Shown in pieces: positions 17,928 to 29,538 of a stretch of DNA of 64,000 bases. The notes under the pieces are model-generated. The model was not told where the DNA came from. It saw only the letters and a program-made list of their open reading frames with translations, and ran no database searches. Within the stretch, counting starts at the first letter, position 1; the number at the start of each line of letters is the position of its first letter. The DNA is taken from NCBI RefSeq assembly GCF_900163815.1, contig NZ_FUKO01000019.1:434001-498000 (forward strand), given 5' to 3'. The position numbers were made by a program, and so were the translations under genes. This stretch comes from Microbacterium esteraromaticum. Its GTDB lineage: Bacteria > Actinomycetota > Actinomycetes > Actinomycetales > Microbacteriaceae.

Positions 17928-18715
17928 TGGGCAGCGCGACCACTCAGGCACTCGCGGCATCGACGGACGCGCTTGCCGCAGCGTCGGGCCTCACCCTCGA
18001 CAACGCGGCCGAGCTGTTCACAGCTGCCCGCGCGATCGGGGAGTCGGCCCAGCTGAGCGGCGCGCTCGCTGATCCCGCAGCTCCGGCACAGGCGCGCACG
18101 GCGCTGGTCGACAGCGTGTTCTCTGGCGCCTCGGCACCAGTGCGCGCGCTGCTGACCGCGGTGACGGCCCAGCGCTGGTCGAGCGCATCCGATCTCGTCG
18201 ACGGTGTCGAAGAGCTCGCGATCCGCACGGCCGCGATCGGTTCACCCGACGACGACGTGGCGGGGGAGCTGTTCGGCTTCTCCCGCGTGATCGCAGCGAA
18301 CCCTGACTTCGAGCTCGCCCTCGGCCGTCGCTTCGGCGACGACTCCGCCAAGGGAGCGCTCGTCGCGAAGGTGCTCGGCAAGACGGCGGCTCCGGCTACC
18401 GTGCTGATCGCTTCTTCTCTGGTGCGCCAGCCGCGTGAGCGTCGGGTTCGCCAGATCATCAGCCGCGCGATCGACATCGTCGCAGCCCAGGCCGACCGCA
18501 CCGTCGCCACCGTGTACACAGCCACTCCGCTGGCTGCTGCTCAGGAGACCCGTCTCCGTGATGCTCTGGCTAGCCGCTATGGGGGCAAGATCTCTGTGAA
18601 CCAGGTGATCGACCCCACCGTCGTCGGGGGACTGCGCGTGCAGATCGCCAACGACGTCATCGACGGCAGCATCTCCGCCCGACTCGCCGACCTTCGCCAG
18701 AAGCTCGCGAGCTGA
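17927..18715 (+). CDS. atpH: ATP synthase F1 subunit delta
   Basis: 262 residues, longer than the usual 175-180 because of an N-terminal extension typical of actinobacterial delta subunits. It links the peripheral stalk to the top of F1. The conserved C-terminal part is recognisable in GGKISVNQVIDPTVVGGLRV followed by IDGSISARL. It overlaps atpF by one base, which suggests coupled translation. Confidence 0.95.
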   Translation: MGSATTQALAASTDALAAASGLTLDNAAELFTAARAIGESAQLSGALADPAAPAQARTALVDSVFSGASAPVRALLTAVTAQRWSSASDLVDGVEELAIRTAAIGSPDDDVAGELFGFSRVIAANPDFELALGRRFGDDSAKGALVAKVLGKTAAPATVLIASSLVRQPRERRVRQIISRAIDIVAAQADRTVATVYTATPLAAAQETRLRDALASRYGGKISVNQVIDPTVVGGLRVQIANDVIDGSISARLADLRQKLAS

Positions 18716-18766
18716 CAACGACTGGCGCGGGGAACCGCGCTCACCCAGACACACAAAGGGAAGACA

Positions 18767-20407
18767 ATGGCAGAACTATCGATCAGCCCCGACGTCATCC
18801 GTGACGCGCTGAAGGACTTCGCCGCCGCATATGAGCCCACCGGGGCCGCGGCGACCGAGGTCGGCACCGTCATCGACGCAGCTGACGGCATCGCGCACGT
18901 CGAGGGACTGCCCGGCGTCATGGCGAACGAGCTTGTTACATTCGCGGACGGGACCAAGGGCCTCGCGCTGAACCTCGACGAGCACAAGATCGGCGTGGTC
19001 GTCCTCGGCGAGTTCACCGGCATCGAAGCAGGTCAGGAGGTCACCCGAACGGGTGAGGTCCTCTCCGTGCCCGTCGGCGACGGCTACCTGGGTCGTGTCG
19101 TCGACCCGCTCGGCACCCCGATCGACGGCCTCGGTGCAATCGCCACCGAGGGCGTGCGCGCTCTTGAACTGCAGGCGCCCGGCGTCATGCAGCGCAAGTC
19201 GGTGCACGAGCCGATGCAGACCGGCATCAAGGCGATCGACGCCATGATCCCTGTCGGCCGTGGTCAGCGTCAGCTGATCATCGGTGACCGTCAGACCGGT
19301 AAGACGGCGCTGGCGATCGACACGATCATCAACCAGAAGGCCAACTGGGAATCGGGCGACGTCAACAAGCAGGTTCGCTGCATCTACGTCGCGATCGGCC
19401 AGAAGGGCTCGACCATCGCCTCGGTGAAGGGCGCGCTCGAAGAGGCCGGCGCACTGGAGTACACCACGATCGTGGCGGCTCCGGCATCCGACCCCGCTGG
19501 TTTCAAGTACCTCGCTCCGTACACCGGCTCGGCCATCGGCCAGCACTGGATGTACGGCGGCAAGCACGTGCTCATCGTCTTCGACGACCTGTCGAAGCAG
19601 GCTGAGGCCTACCGAGCCGTTTCCCTTCTGCTGCGCCGCCCGCCGGGCCGCGAGGCATACCCCGGTGACGTCTTCTACCTGCACTCGCGTCTGCTCGAGC
19701 GCTGCGCGAAGCTCTCCGACGAGCTGGGCGCCGGATCGATGACGGGTCTGCCCATCATCGAGACCAAGGCCAACGACGTCTCGGCATACATCCCGACCAA
19801 CGTGATCTCGATCACCGACGGCCAGATCTTCCTGCAGTCCGACCTGTTCAACGCCAACCAGCGTCCGGCAGTCGACGTGGGCATCTCGGTCTCGCGAGTC
19901 GGCGGTGACGCTCAGGTCAAGTCGATCAAGAAGGTCTCCGGAACGTTGAAGCTCGAGCTCGCGCAGTACCGCTCGCTCGAGGCCTTCGCCATGTTCGCCT
20001 CGGACCTCGATGCGGCATCGCGTCGTCAGCTCTCGCGTGGTGCGCGCCTGACCGAGCTGCTCAAGCAGCCGCAGTACTCGCCGTACCCCGTCGAGGACCA
20101 GGTCGTCTCGATCTGGGCGGGAACCAACGGCAAGCTCGACACGATCGAGGTCGAAGACGTGCTGCGTTTCGAGCGCGATCTGCTCGACCACCTGCGTCGC
20201 AACAGCACTGTCCTCGACACTCTGCGTGAGACGAACGTCCTCGATGACGCCACCGTCGCAGAACTCGACAAGCAGGTCGACGCATTCATCCTGGAGTTCC
20301 AGGGTGGCAAGGGCCACGCCATCGGCGCCCCTGGCCACGAGGAGCATGCTGCCGCCGAGGCAGAGGACGTCAACCAGGAGAAGATCGTCAAGGGCCGTCG
20401 CGCGTAA
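18767..20407 (+). CDS. atpA: ATP synthase F1 subunit alpha
   Basis: 546 residues. The non-catalytic nucleotide-binding subunit of F1. The P-loop is [11 protein letters not shown] at about residue 174, and the alpha-type motif [20 protein letters not shown] follows. AAAGGGAAGACA precedes the ATG. A C-terminal extension of about 35 charged residues (from [11 protein letters not shown]) resembles the actinobacterial alpha-subunit tail that in mycobacteria suppresses ATP hydrolysis; the same role here is inference. Confidence 0.98.
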   Translation: MAELSISPDVIRDALKDFAAAYEPTGAAATEVGTVIDAADGIAHVEGLPGVMANELVTFADGTKGLALNLDEHKIGVVVLGEFTGIEAGQEVTRTGEVLSVPVGDGYLGRVVDPLGTPIDGLGAIATEGVRALELQAPGVMQRKSVHEPMQTGIKAIDAMIPVGRGQRQLIIGDRQTGKTALAIDTIINQKANWESGDVNKQVRCIYVAIGQKGSTIASVKGALEEAGALEYTTIVAAPASDPAGFKYLAPYTGSAIGQHWMYGGKHVLIVFDDLSKQAEAYRAVSLLLRRPPGREAYPGDVFYLHSRLLERCAKLSDELGAGSMTGLPIIETKANDVSAYIPTNVISITDGQIFLQSDLFNANQRPAVDVGISVSRVGGDAQVKSIKKVSGTLKLELAQYRSLEAFAMFASDLDAASRRQLSRGARLTELLKQPQYSPYPVEDQVVSIWAGTNGKLDTIEVEDVLRFERDLLDHLRRNSTVLDTLRETNVLDDATVAELDKQVDAFILEFQGGKGHAIGAPGHEEHAAAEAEDVNQEKIVKGRRA

Positions 20408-20425
20408 CCGCGTGGGATATAGATA

Positions 20426-22803
<2,378 letters not shown>

Positions 22804-22805
22804 TC

Positions 22806-23066
22806 ATGGCTCTGCACGTCAGCCTCGTCTCCGCCGATGCGGAGGTCTGGACGGGAGAGGCATCGCTTGTCGTCGCCAAGACCGTCGAGGGCGAGATCGG
22901 CTTCATGGCCGGGCACGAGCCGGTGCTGGCCATCCTCGCTGAAGGCCAGGTCCGGATCACCCAGGAAGACGGCACGAAAGTGCTCGCCAACGCGCAGGAC
23001 GGCTTCCTCTCGATGGAGGGCGACGCCCTGACCATCGTCGCCGGCAACGCTGCGTTGATCGCCTGA
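22806..23066 (+). CDS. atpC: ATP synthase F1 subunit epsilon
   Basis: 86 residues. The N-terminal beta-sandwich (LHVSLVSADAEVWTGEASLV, then GEIGFMAGHEPVLAIL) is complete. The C-terminal helical hairpin that inhibits ATPase in E. coli is missing, as in many actinobacterial epsilon subunits. It ends the operon and is followed by a strong terminator. Confidence 0.96.
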   Translation: MALHVSLVSADAEVWTGEASLVVAKTVEGEIGFMAGHEPVLAILAEGQVRITQEDGTKVLANAQDGFLSMEGDALTIVAGNAALIA

Positions 23067-23081
23067 CAGCAATTCACTGAC

Positions 23082-23125
23082 GCGTCCGCCTCGACCCGGA
23101 GTTCTCTCCAGGTCGAGGCGGACGC
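23082..23125 (+). terminator. Intrinsic terminator of the atp operon
   Basis: A perfect 15-bp inverted repeat (23082-23096 with 23111-23125) with a 14-base loop, followed by TTCTTCTTA. It begins 15 bases after the atpC stop. Confidence 0.85.
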
Positions 23126-23147
23126 TTCTTCTTACCCCCGGGAACCC

Positions 23148-23888
23148 ATGAAGATTCTCCTGCCTCCCTCTGAGACCAAGCGCACCGGCGGCACCGGGGC
23201 GCCGATCGATCTCGCGAACCTCGCGCTTCCGTCACTGCACGCGGCACGCGAGCAGGTGGTGTCGGCGCTGATCGAGTTGTCTGGTGACGTCGCCGAGTCC
23301 CAGCGGGTGCTGAAGCTCAGCGACCGGCAGCTGGCCGACATCGATGACAATCGGATGCTGCGCACGGCGCCCACGATGCCGGCCGTCGACCGCTATACGG
23401 GGGTGCTCTATGACGCACTGGATGCACCGAACCTCGATCGCGCGGCCAGACGCTGGCTCGGCGCGCATGTGCTCATTCATTCGGCGCCTTTCGGACCCGT
23501 CGGGGCGCTGGACTCCATTCCGGCATATCGGCTCGCGGCCGGCGCAGCTCTTCCCGGACTGCAGCCGTTGCGCAGGCACTGGGCCGAATCCACAACCGCG
23601 GCTCTGGCCGAGAACGACTTTCTGCTCGACCTGCGCAGTGAGGCATATGTTGCCCTGGGCCCGGTGCCAGCGTCCGTGCGCTCCGCGTACGTGCGCGTCG
23701 TGACCGACACAGGTCGCGCGCTCAACCACTTCAACAAGAAGGCCAAGGGCGAATTCTTACGCGCGCTTGCCACGACACGCCCGAGAGGGCGCTCCGCTGA
23801 CAGTCTGTTCGAATGGGCCGAGCGGACTGGTCTGCACCTGCAGAAGGCGCCGATCCAGGGGGAGTGGGAACTCGTCGTTCGAACCTGA
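23148..23888 (+). CDS. yaaA: YaaA family peroxide stress protein
   Basis: 246 residues. It starts MKILLPPSETK, the family's N-terminal signature, with RVVTDTGRALNHFNKKAKGE in the C-terminal half matching the conserved nucleic-acid-binding region. In E. coli YaaA lowers free iron and protects DNA from hydrogen peroxide; the same role is inferred. It lies just behind the atp terminator. The ribosome binding site is weak (CCCGGGAACCC). Confidence 0.9.
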   Translation: MKILLPPSETKRTGGTGAPIDLANLALPSLHAAREQVVSALIELSGDVAESQRVLKLSDRQLADIDDNRMLRTAPTMPAVDRYTGVLYDALDAPNLDRAARRWLGAHVLIHSAPFGPVGALDSIPAYRLAAGAALPGLQPLRRHWAESTTAALAENDFLLDLRSEAYVALGPVPASVRSAYVRVVTDTGRALNHFNKKAKGEFLRALATTRPRGRSADSLFEWAERTGLHLQKAPIQGEWELVVRT

Positions 23889-23922
23889 GCCCGGTGGTGG
23901 GTACATGTGCCCTGGCTGAGTA

Positions 23923-23952
23923 TTGCCTGAGTACTTGCTCGGCAGATAGCAT
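23923..23952 (+). promoter_or_regulatory. Candidate promoter of the DUF5684 gene
   Basis: TTGCCT (23923-23928) and TAGCAT (23947-23952) with an 18-base spacer. It would give a leader of about 60 bases. This is one of the few promoters here with a recognisable -35. Confidence 0.45.
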
Positions 23953-24020
23953 GGCCGTTGCGATTCATTCGCGAGGGGGAGTGCAGCAGCTTCCCTGGTC
24001 GACAACGGAAATGGGACGAC

Positions 24021-24827
24021 ATGGACAACGGGGATCTATACGGGCTCGGTGCCTTCTACGCGATGATGGCGATCTTCGGGGTCGTGATCTTCGTCTTCTC
24101 AGTGGTCGGCTATGTACTCGGCTCGCTCTTCATGATGAAGATCTTCGAGAAGGCGGGCGTGCAGGGCAAGTGGCGCGCATGGGTTCCCGTCTACAACACG
24201 ATGATCTTCTTCAAGCTCGGCGATATGAGCCCCTGGCTGGTGCTCTACGGCATCGGCGGCATCATCCTGCTCTCCTGGATTCCGATCCTCGGTTTCATCG
24301 GCAGTCTCGTCGGAGTCGCGATCGGCGTGCTGTCGGCGATGGCTGCGTGGCGCGTCGGCCTGAAGCTGCAGAAGGAAGCGGCATGGGTCATTCTCTACGT
24401 GCTCCTGGGCATTGTCTGGCTGGGTATCAACGCCTTCGACAAGTCGCGGTGGAACCCGAACATCGCGCCCGCTTCGTGGGCCGGCAACAACTTCCTCGGC
24501 GACCGCACCGTGTGGGACGGCGTTCCCGTGCAGCCGTCCGCGGGCGTCGCACCGGCCGCACCCGGATATGGTGCGCCGCAGGGATATGCCGCTCCTGCTC
24601 CGCAGGGCTACCAGCCTCCCGCGCAGCCCGGTTACCCGGCGCAGCCTGGATACCCGGCGCAGCCCGGCTACTCGGCTCCCGCGCAGCCCGGCCAGCAGCC
24701 TCCTGCGCAGCCCGGCTACGGTGCTCCTCAGCCGCCGGTTCCTCCGGCACCGGGTGCGCCGACGCCTCCGCCCGCACCTCCGGCTCCGCCCGCACCGCCG
24801 GCAGATCCGAACCAGCCCCCTGCGTGA
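24021..24827 (+). CDS. DUF5684-type membrane protein with Pro/Gln-rich tail
   Basis: 268 residues. Membrane helices at about residues 10-38, 68-88 and 128-145 form a compact core with KAGVQGKWRAWVPVYNTM, the pattern of DUF5684 proteins (signal-peptidase-associated or large exoprotein annotations). After residue about 175 the chain turns into a proline-rich repeat region: several copies of QPGYPA and APQGY, then alternating Pro-Ala to the end. The tail is probably disordered and cytoplasmic or surface-facing. Function unknown. A strong terminator follows 13 bases after the stop. Confidence 0.75.
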   Translation: MDNGDLYGLGAFYAMMAIFGVVIFVFSVVGYVLGSLFMMKIFEKAGVQGKWRAWVPVYNTMIFFKLGDMSPWLVLYGIGGIILLSWIPILGFIGSLVGVAIGVLSAMAAWRVGLKLQKEAAWVILYVLLGIVWLGINAFDKSRWNPNIAPASWAGNNFLGDRTVWDGVPVQPSAGVAPAAPGYGAPQGYAAPAPQGYQPPAQPGYPAQPGYPAQPGYSAPAQPGQQPPAQPGYGAPQPPVPPAPGAPTPPPAPPAPPAPPADPNQPPA

Positions 24828-24840
24828 GCTGAGCTCCTGA

Positions 24841-24870
24841 AGAAGCCCCCGACCTCGGTCGGGGGCTTCT
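24841..24870 (+). terminator. Intrinsic terminator
   Basis: A perfect 14-bp inverted repeat rich in G/C at its centre (24841-24854 with 24857-24870), ending in CTTCTTG. It follows the DUF5684 gene. Confidence 0.85.
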
Positions 24871-24895
24871 TGCATCTGGCGAGGTCAGGATTAGA

Positions 24896-24901
24896 TACGG
24901 T
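24896..24901 (+). promoter_or_regulatory. -10 element, leaderless start of the aldo/keto reductase gene
   Basis: TACGGT ends six bases before the ATG at 24908. The GGAGG in the gap is too close to the ATG to act as a ribosome binding site. Confidence 0.5.
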
Positions 24902-24907
24902 GGAGGC

Positions 24908-25891
24908 ATGGGAACTTCGCAGCGTCGCGTCGGCGCATCCGGTCTCGTCGTATCCGCAACAGGTCTCGGATGCAATAACTTCGGCAGGGCCGGAACCGTG
25001 ACCGAGACGCTCGACGGCACTCGCACGGTGATCGACGCCGCGTTGGCGAATGGAGTCTTCTTCTTCGATACCGCTGACATGTACGGAGCCGATGCGGGTC
25101 AGAGCGAGTCGCTGATGGGCGAGGCGCTGCAGGGGCGTCGTGACCGTGTGGTGCTGGCCACGAAGTTCGGTCACGAGCGCGACATGGGCTATGACTTTCC
25201 GGCGGGCCGAGGGTCGCGTCGCTACGTGCGCATGGCTGTCGAGCAGTCTTTGCGCCGCCTGCACACCGATTGGATCGATCTCTACCAATTGCATCTGCCC
25301 GACCCGCAGACACCGATCGCCGAGACGATCGATGCACTCGATGAGCTCGTCGACGAGGGCAAGATCCGCTACTACGGTCACTCCAACCTCGACGGCTGGC
25401 AGATTGCCGAGGCGGAGTTCACCGCCCGCACGCGTTCGACCGGGCGCTTCATCTCGGCACAGAATCATTATTCGCTGCTGGCGCGCGCGTCCGAGCGCGA
25501 GGTGCTGCCTGCCGTCAATCAGTACCAGCTCGGCTTCTTCCCGTTCTTCCCGCTGAAGAACGGACTGTTGACGGGCAAATTCACCCGCGAAGGCGGTCCG
25601 AGCGACAGCCGCATCATGCAGACGCGACGGCAGATCTGGGTGGATGCGCCGTGGGACGCGCTGGAGGCATATCAGGAGTTCTGCGATGAGCGTGAGATCA
25701 CGATGCTGCAGGCCACGTTCGGGTGGCTGCTCGCGCAGCCCGGCGTGTCGAGCGTGATCGCCGGCGCGACCACTGCCGAGCAGATCGAGGCCAACGCCGC
25801 GGCAGCAGATGCGTGGGCCCCGTCTGCGGCGGACCTGACGGAGATCGACCGGATCTTCCCGCTGCCAGAGGACCCTGCGACGCAGATGTGA
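24908..25891 (+). CDS. Aldo/keto reductase
   Basis: 327 residues. An NADPH-dependent TIM-barrel oxidoreductase. The catalytic tetrad is visible: Asp in FFDTADMYG with its Tyr, Lys in VLATKFGH, and His in LYQLHLPD. The YghZ/YajO-like subgroup is suggested by AESEVLPAVNQYQLGFFPF-like sequence in the second half (here ASEREVLPAVNQYQLGFFPF). The natural substrate cannot be read from the sequence. It stands alone between a terminator and the phosphatase gene. Confidence 0.93.
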   Translation: MGTSQRRVGASGLVVSATGLGCNNFGRAGTVTETLDGTRTVIDAALANGVFFFDTADMYGADAGQSESLMGEALQGRRDRVVLATKFGHERDMGYDFPAGRGSRRYVRMAVEQSLRRLHTDWIDLYQLHLPDPQTPIAETIDALDELVDEGKIRYYGHSNLDGWQIAEAEFTARTRSTGRFISAQNHYSLLARASEREVLPAVNQYQLGFFPFFPLKNGLLTGKFTREGGPSDSRIMQTRRQIWVDAPWDALEAYQEFCDEREITMLQATFGWLLAQPGVSSVIAGATTAEQIEANAAAADAWAPSAADLTEIDRIFPLPEDPATQM

Positions 25892-25963
25892 CCGTCTGCT
25901 CCATTACGATGAACCTGTATCCCATGGGCGCTGCGTCGCCCGCACGTCAGACGGAGACCTCCT

Positions 25964-26758
25964 GTGCCTGAAACGACAACGCAGACGCACCGCGTCAGCG
26001 ATGAGCTGCAGCTCGCGTGGGCCGGGATCACCGACCGCGGCCGGCGGCGCGACAACAACCAGGATGCGTTCCTGGCGCGGTATCCGCTTTTCGTCGTCGC
26101 TGACGGCATGGGCGGCCATGCCGGTGGTGAGATCGCCAGCCAGAGCACCGTGACCGAGCTCGACGCCATGCTGGATGCCGGCGAAATCTCCAGCGCAGCC
26201 ATCGAGGCAGCGCTGCACCGCGCGGTAGATGACATCCACAGCCACCCGGAGACCACGGACGAAGGCACCGGCACCACACTCACTGGTGTCTATCTTCAGC
26301 GCACCGAAGAAGATGGCTGGCAGTGGATCTCATTGAACATCGGCGACTCGCGGGTGTATCTCAAGCGCGACGACCGTCTCGTGCAGGTGACGACTGACCA
26401 TTCGGTGGTGCAGGAGCTCATCGCCTCGGGAAAGATCAGCCCGGAAGAGGCCGACAGCCATCCCTACAGCAACGTCATCACCCGTGCGGTCGGTGCAAGC
26501 GAGTTGGTGCCGCCCGACTACGTCGCGGTCGACCTGCGTGACGACGACCGCATCATCATCTGCTCCGATGGGCTCACCAAAGAGCTCACCGACTACGGCA
26601 TCCTGCACTTCCTCCGCGAGCACGCCGATCCAGCGACCGCAGTCGAAGCCATGCTCGATGCCGCGCTCGAGAACGGTGGCCGCGACAACGTCACGATGAT
26701 CGTGCTCCAGGTCATCATGGGCGAATCGCCCTCCACAGAAGTCGAATCCGCGCAATAG
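25964..26758 (+). CDS. PP2C-type serine/threonine protein phosphatase
   Basis: 264 residues, soluble. A metal-dependent phosphatase with all PPM motifs: RRRDNNQDAFL, VVADGMGGHAGG, GTGTTLTGV, NIGDSRVYL, and the C-terminal DGLTKELTD and GGRDNVTMIV metal-binding aspartates. Unlike PstP it lacks a transmembrane helix and extracellular domain. GGAGACCTCCT precedes the GTG start. The next gene encodes an FtsK/EccC-like ATPase on the same strand after 49 bases. No protein kinase gene is adjacent. Confidence 0.93.
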   Translation: MPETTTQTHRVSDELQLAWAGITDRGRRRDNNQDAFLARYPLFVVADGMGGHAGGEIASQSTVTELDAMLDAGEISSAAIEAALHRAVDDIHSHPETTDEGTGTTLTGVYLQRTEEDGWQWISLNIGDSRVYLKRDDRLVQVTTDHSVVQELIASGKISPEEADSHPYSNVITRAVGASELVPPDYVAVDLRDDDRIIICSDGLTKELTDYGILHFLREHADPATAVEAMLDAALENGGRDNVTMIVLQVIMGESPSTEVESAQ

Positions 26759-26807
26759 CCCGATCCGCCTGTGGATAGTCCGTTTCTGATGGCGTCCGTG
26801 CGCTCGA

Positions 26808-29516
26808 ATGGTGGGTATGGATGCCACCACCATTGTTCTGCCGGCAGCTCCCGCTGAGGCGCGACGCCCGCAACTGCCGCTGCTCGCTGCCATTGTTCCG
26901 GTTATCGCCGGAGTGGTGCTGTGGCTGGTGACCGGGTCGCTGTTCGCGCTGTGCTTCGCCGCGCTCGGCCCGCTCATGCTCGTTTCGTCCTACCTCGATG
27001 GGCTTCGATCCCGACGCAAAGAGCGTCGGCGTGCCGACGCGGAAGACACCCAGGCGTGGCAGCGCGCCGACGCAGAGCTGGATCGGCTGCACGCCCAGGA
27101 GCACGCCGGCGCGTGGGCCCGCGACCCCGATGTCGCCGAGTGCGTGATCGAGCCGCCACTGCGAGGACACGAGGGGGTGGGTCGAGCGACGACGATCGTG
27201 CTGGGCCGTGGCCTGCGCCCCAGCGTCGTGCGAGCCAGCGGGGGCGATGACGACCGGGCGCGCGCATTCGCCGAGCGCGCGCAGCAACTGGACGATGCAC
27301 CGATCGTGGTGCCTCTCGGCGGTGGCGTGTGCATTCGGGCACCGGAGCCGGTGGCAGCGGCGGTTGCACGGGCCCTGGTGATTCAGTTGTGTCTGCGCTT
27401 CCCTCCGGCGCAGCTCGGGGTGTTCGGCGATCGCACCGCGGCCTGGTCGCTGGATGTTCTCCCGCACGCGGGGCGACGACGGGCCTCGTTTCGCCTGAGC
27501 GCAGGAACCGGCGCTGAACGATCGGACGCGGTGATCTGCGTGCGTGCGCCGGGGGAGGAGCCGCCGCCTGGAATCACGACGGTGCTGGACTTCACGACCC
27601 CGGTGCGTGCGCGGGTGCGGACACCTGAGGGAACGAGTGAGCTGTCGCTTGAGGCGGTGTCAGCCCAGCAGGCTCGTGCCATCGCCAGCACCGCGGCTGA
27701 GAAAGCCGACACAGACACCGAGGTGCCGGACCGTCTCGCGATGGATGAGCTGCCGCCGGCGCGCACCCACGGACTCTCGGCGACGTTCGGACGTGGTGAG
27801 CACGGTGACCTCACCCTGGATCTCGTCGAGGACGGGCCGCATGCGATCGTGACCGGAATGACGGGAACGGGCAAGAGCGAGTTGCTGACGAGCTGGCTGA
27901 CGGGGATGGCAGCGGTGCACTCTCCGGCGGAGGTCGCTTTCGTCCTGGTGGATTTCAAGGGCGGCACAGCGTTTGATCCACTGCGCAGGCTGCCGCACGT
28001 CGTCGCGGTCGTCACCGACCTTGACGCGGAGGGGGCGCGGCGCGGCGTCGGCAGCCTCACCGCCGAGCTGCGTCGTCGTGAGGCGGTGATGGCGGATGCT
28101 GGGGCCCGCGACGTGCGCGACTGCCCGGCACTGGCGCGGCTCGTGATCGTCGTCGATGAGTTCGCCGCACTGCTGCAGGAGCATCCCGATCTTGCCGCCA
28201 TCTTCACCGACGTCGCAGCCCGTGGTCGCGCGCTGGGAATGCATCTCGTGCTCGGCACGCAGCGCGCGAGCGGGATCATCCGCGATGCGCTGGCATCGAA
28301 CTGCCCGCTGCGGCTCAGCCTTCGCGTCGCCGAGACGGCCGACAGTCGGTTCGTCATCGGCTCGGATTCGGCTGCGGAGCTGCCCGGTGGTGCCGACTCG
28401 CGCGGGCTCGCGTTCGTGCGCCGTCCGCGTGACACCGAAGCGCACGTCACTCGCATCGCGCTCACCTCCGACGCTGATCTCGCTGCCGCGTCCCAGCGCT
28501 GGAGCGGACACGAGCGGCAGCGGAGCCCCTGGCTGCCACCGCTGCCGCCGCGCGTGGCGTTGCCAGATCATGGAGCGGTCGATGCAGAGGCAGTCTTCGG
28601 TCTTGCGGACGAACCGGAACAGCAGCGGCAGCCCTGGGTCACCCTGAAACGCGGACAGGGACTCGCGATCCTCGGCGGACCAGCGGCGGGAAAGAGTTCT
28701 GCTGTGCAGATGCTCGCCTCGCAGCTGCCTGATGGGGTGATCGTGCCGCCAGATCTCGAAGGCGCATGGGACGCTGTCGCTGAATTGTCCACCGGCCGGC
28801 ACGGAACGGTGCTCTGCGACGACCTCGACCTCCTGGTCGGTCAGTACCCGCCGGACTATCAGCAGCTGTTCCTCAGCAGGTGGGAGAAGATCGTGCGCGC
28901 TCCGGCGGGTGCAGTCATCACGCTCTCACGCGCATCCGGTCCGCTCGGACGTCTGATCGATGCCCTCCCGCAACGAGCCCTGCTGCGATTGACGAGCAAG
29001 GTCGAGCACATCGCAGCGGGCGGTGACCCGTCAGCATTCGACCGGGCACGGCCCGCTGGCAGAGCCTGGATGGACGGGCGAGAGGTACAGGTGTGCTGGA
29101 CGGACGAACCCGCATCAGACACGGCGCAGCCATCCGCGCGCGATCCCCAGATCTGGCAGCCCCGTCGCAGATGGACGGGCATCGTGACGGCAGCGGAGGA
29201 GGCGACTCGAACGGTGCTCACCGCGGCGCACCCGGGGCATCGGGTGATCAGCCTTGGTGAGGCCGACAGAGCAGCAGCCGACGCGCAGCCCGAGGCGCAG
29301 TTCATCGTCGTCGGCGACCCCGAGCAGTGGCGTGCGCAATGGTCGCTGCTCCAGCTCGTGCGAAGCTCCGGCGAATTGCTGATCGCGGCGGAATGCCCCA
29401 CCGAACTGCGTCAGCTCGCTGGTGCGCGGGAGGTGCCGCCCTTCGCCCTCGCACATGCTGACCGGGCGTGGTCGGTGGAGGCGGGAGCGCTGCCGCGGCG
29501 GGTGCTGCTGAACTGA
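26808..29516 (+). CDS. EccC-like FtsK/SpoIIIE ATPase
   Basis: 902 residues. Two N-terminal membrane helices (about 24-42 and 45-62) precede a cytoplasmic region with at least two P-loop ATPase domains. The first has Walker A GMTGTGKSELL near residue 350 and Walker B LVIVVDEFAAL near 447; the second has LGGPAAGKSSAVQ near 623 and VLCDDLDLLV. This layout is that of EccC, the motor of type VII (ESX) secretion, but it is shorter and no WXG100, EccB, EccD or mycosin gene is in the window. The start is ATG 26808 or ATG 26817. The real role is unknown. Confidence 0.85.
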   Translation: MVGMDATTIVLPAAPAEARRPQLPLLAAIVPVIAGVVLWLVTGSLFALCFAALGPLMLVSSYLDGLRSRRKERRRADAEDTQAWQRADAELDRLHAQEHAGAWARDPDVAECVIEPPLRGHEGVGRATTIVLGRGLRPSVVRASGGDDDRARAFAERAQQLDDAPIVVPLGGGVCIRAPEPVAAAVARALVIQLCLRFPPAQLGVFGDRTAAWSLDVLPHAGRRRASFRLSAGTGAERSDAVICVRAPGEEPPPGITTVLDFTTPVRARVRTPEGTSELSLEAVSAQQARAIASTAAEKADTDTEVPDRLAMDELPPARTHGLSATFGRGEHGDLTLDLVEDGPHAIVTGMTGTGKSELLTSWLTGMAAVHSPAEVAFVLVDFKGGTAFDPLRRLPHVVAVVTDLDAEGARRGVGSLTAELRRREAVMADAGARDVRDCPALARLVIVVDEFAALLQEHPDLAAIFTDVAARGRALGMHLVLGTQRASGIIRDALASNCPLRLSLRVAETADSRFVIGSDSAAELPGGADSRGLAFVRRPRDTEAHVTRIALTSDADLAAASQRWSGHERQRSPWLPPLPPRVALPDHGAVDAEAVFGLADEPEQQRQPWVTLKRGQGLAILGGPAAGKSSAVQMLASQLPDGVIVPPDLEGAWDAVAELSTGRHGTVLCDDLDLLVGQYPPDYQQLFLSRWEKIVRAPAGAVITLSRASGPLGRLIDALPQRALLRLTSKVEHIAAGGDPSAFDRARPAGRAWMDGREVQVCWTDEPASDTAQPSARDPQIWQPRRRWTGIVTAAEEATRTVLTAAHPGHRVISLGEADRAAADAQPEAQFIVVGDPEQWRAQWSLLQLVRSSGELLIAAECPTELRQLAGAREVPPFALAHADRAWSVEAGALPRRVLLN

Positions 29517-29538
29517 TCTCCGCTCGTCGATTTCCGGT

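Noticed and set aside
24601..24827. Separate coding repeat or tandem repeat element
   Set aside because: The repeats are in frame and encode the proline-rich tail of the DUF5684-type protein.
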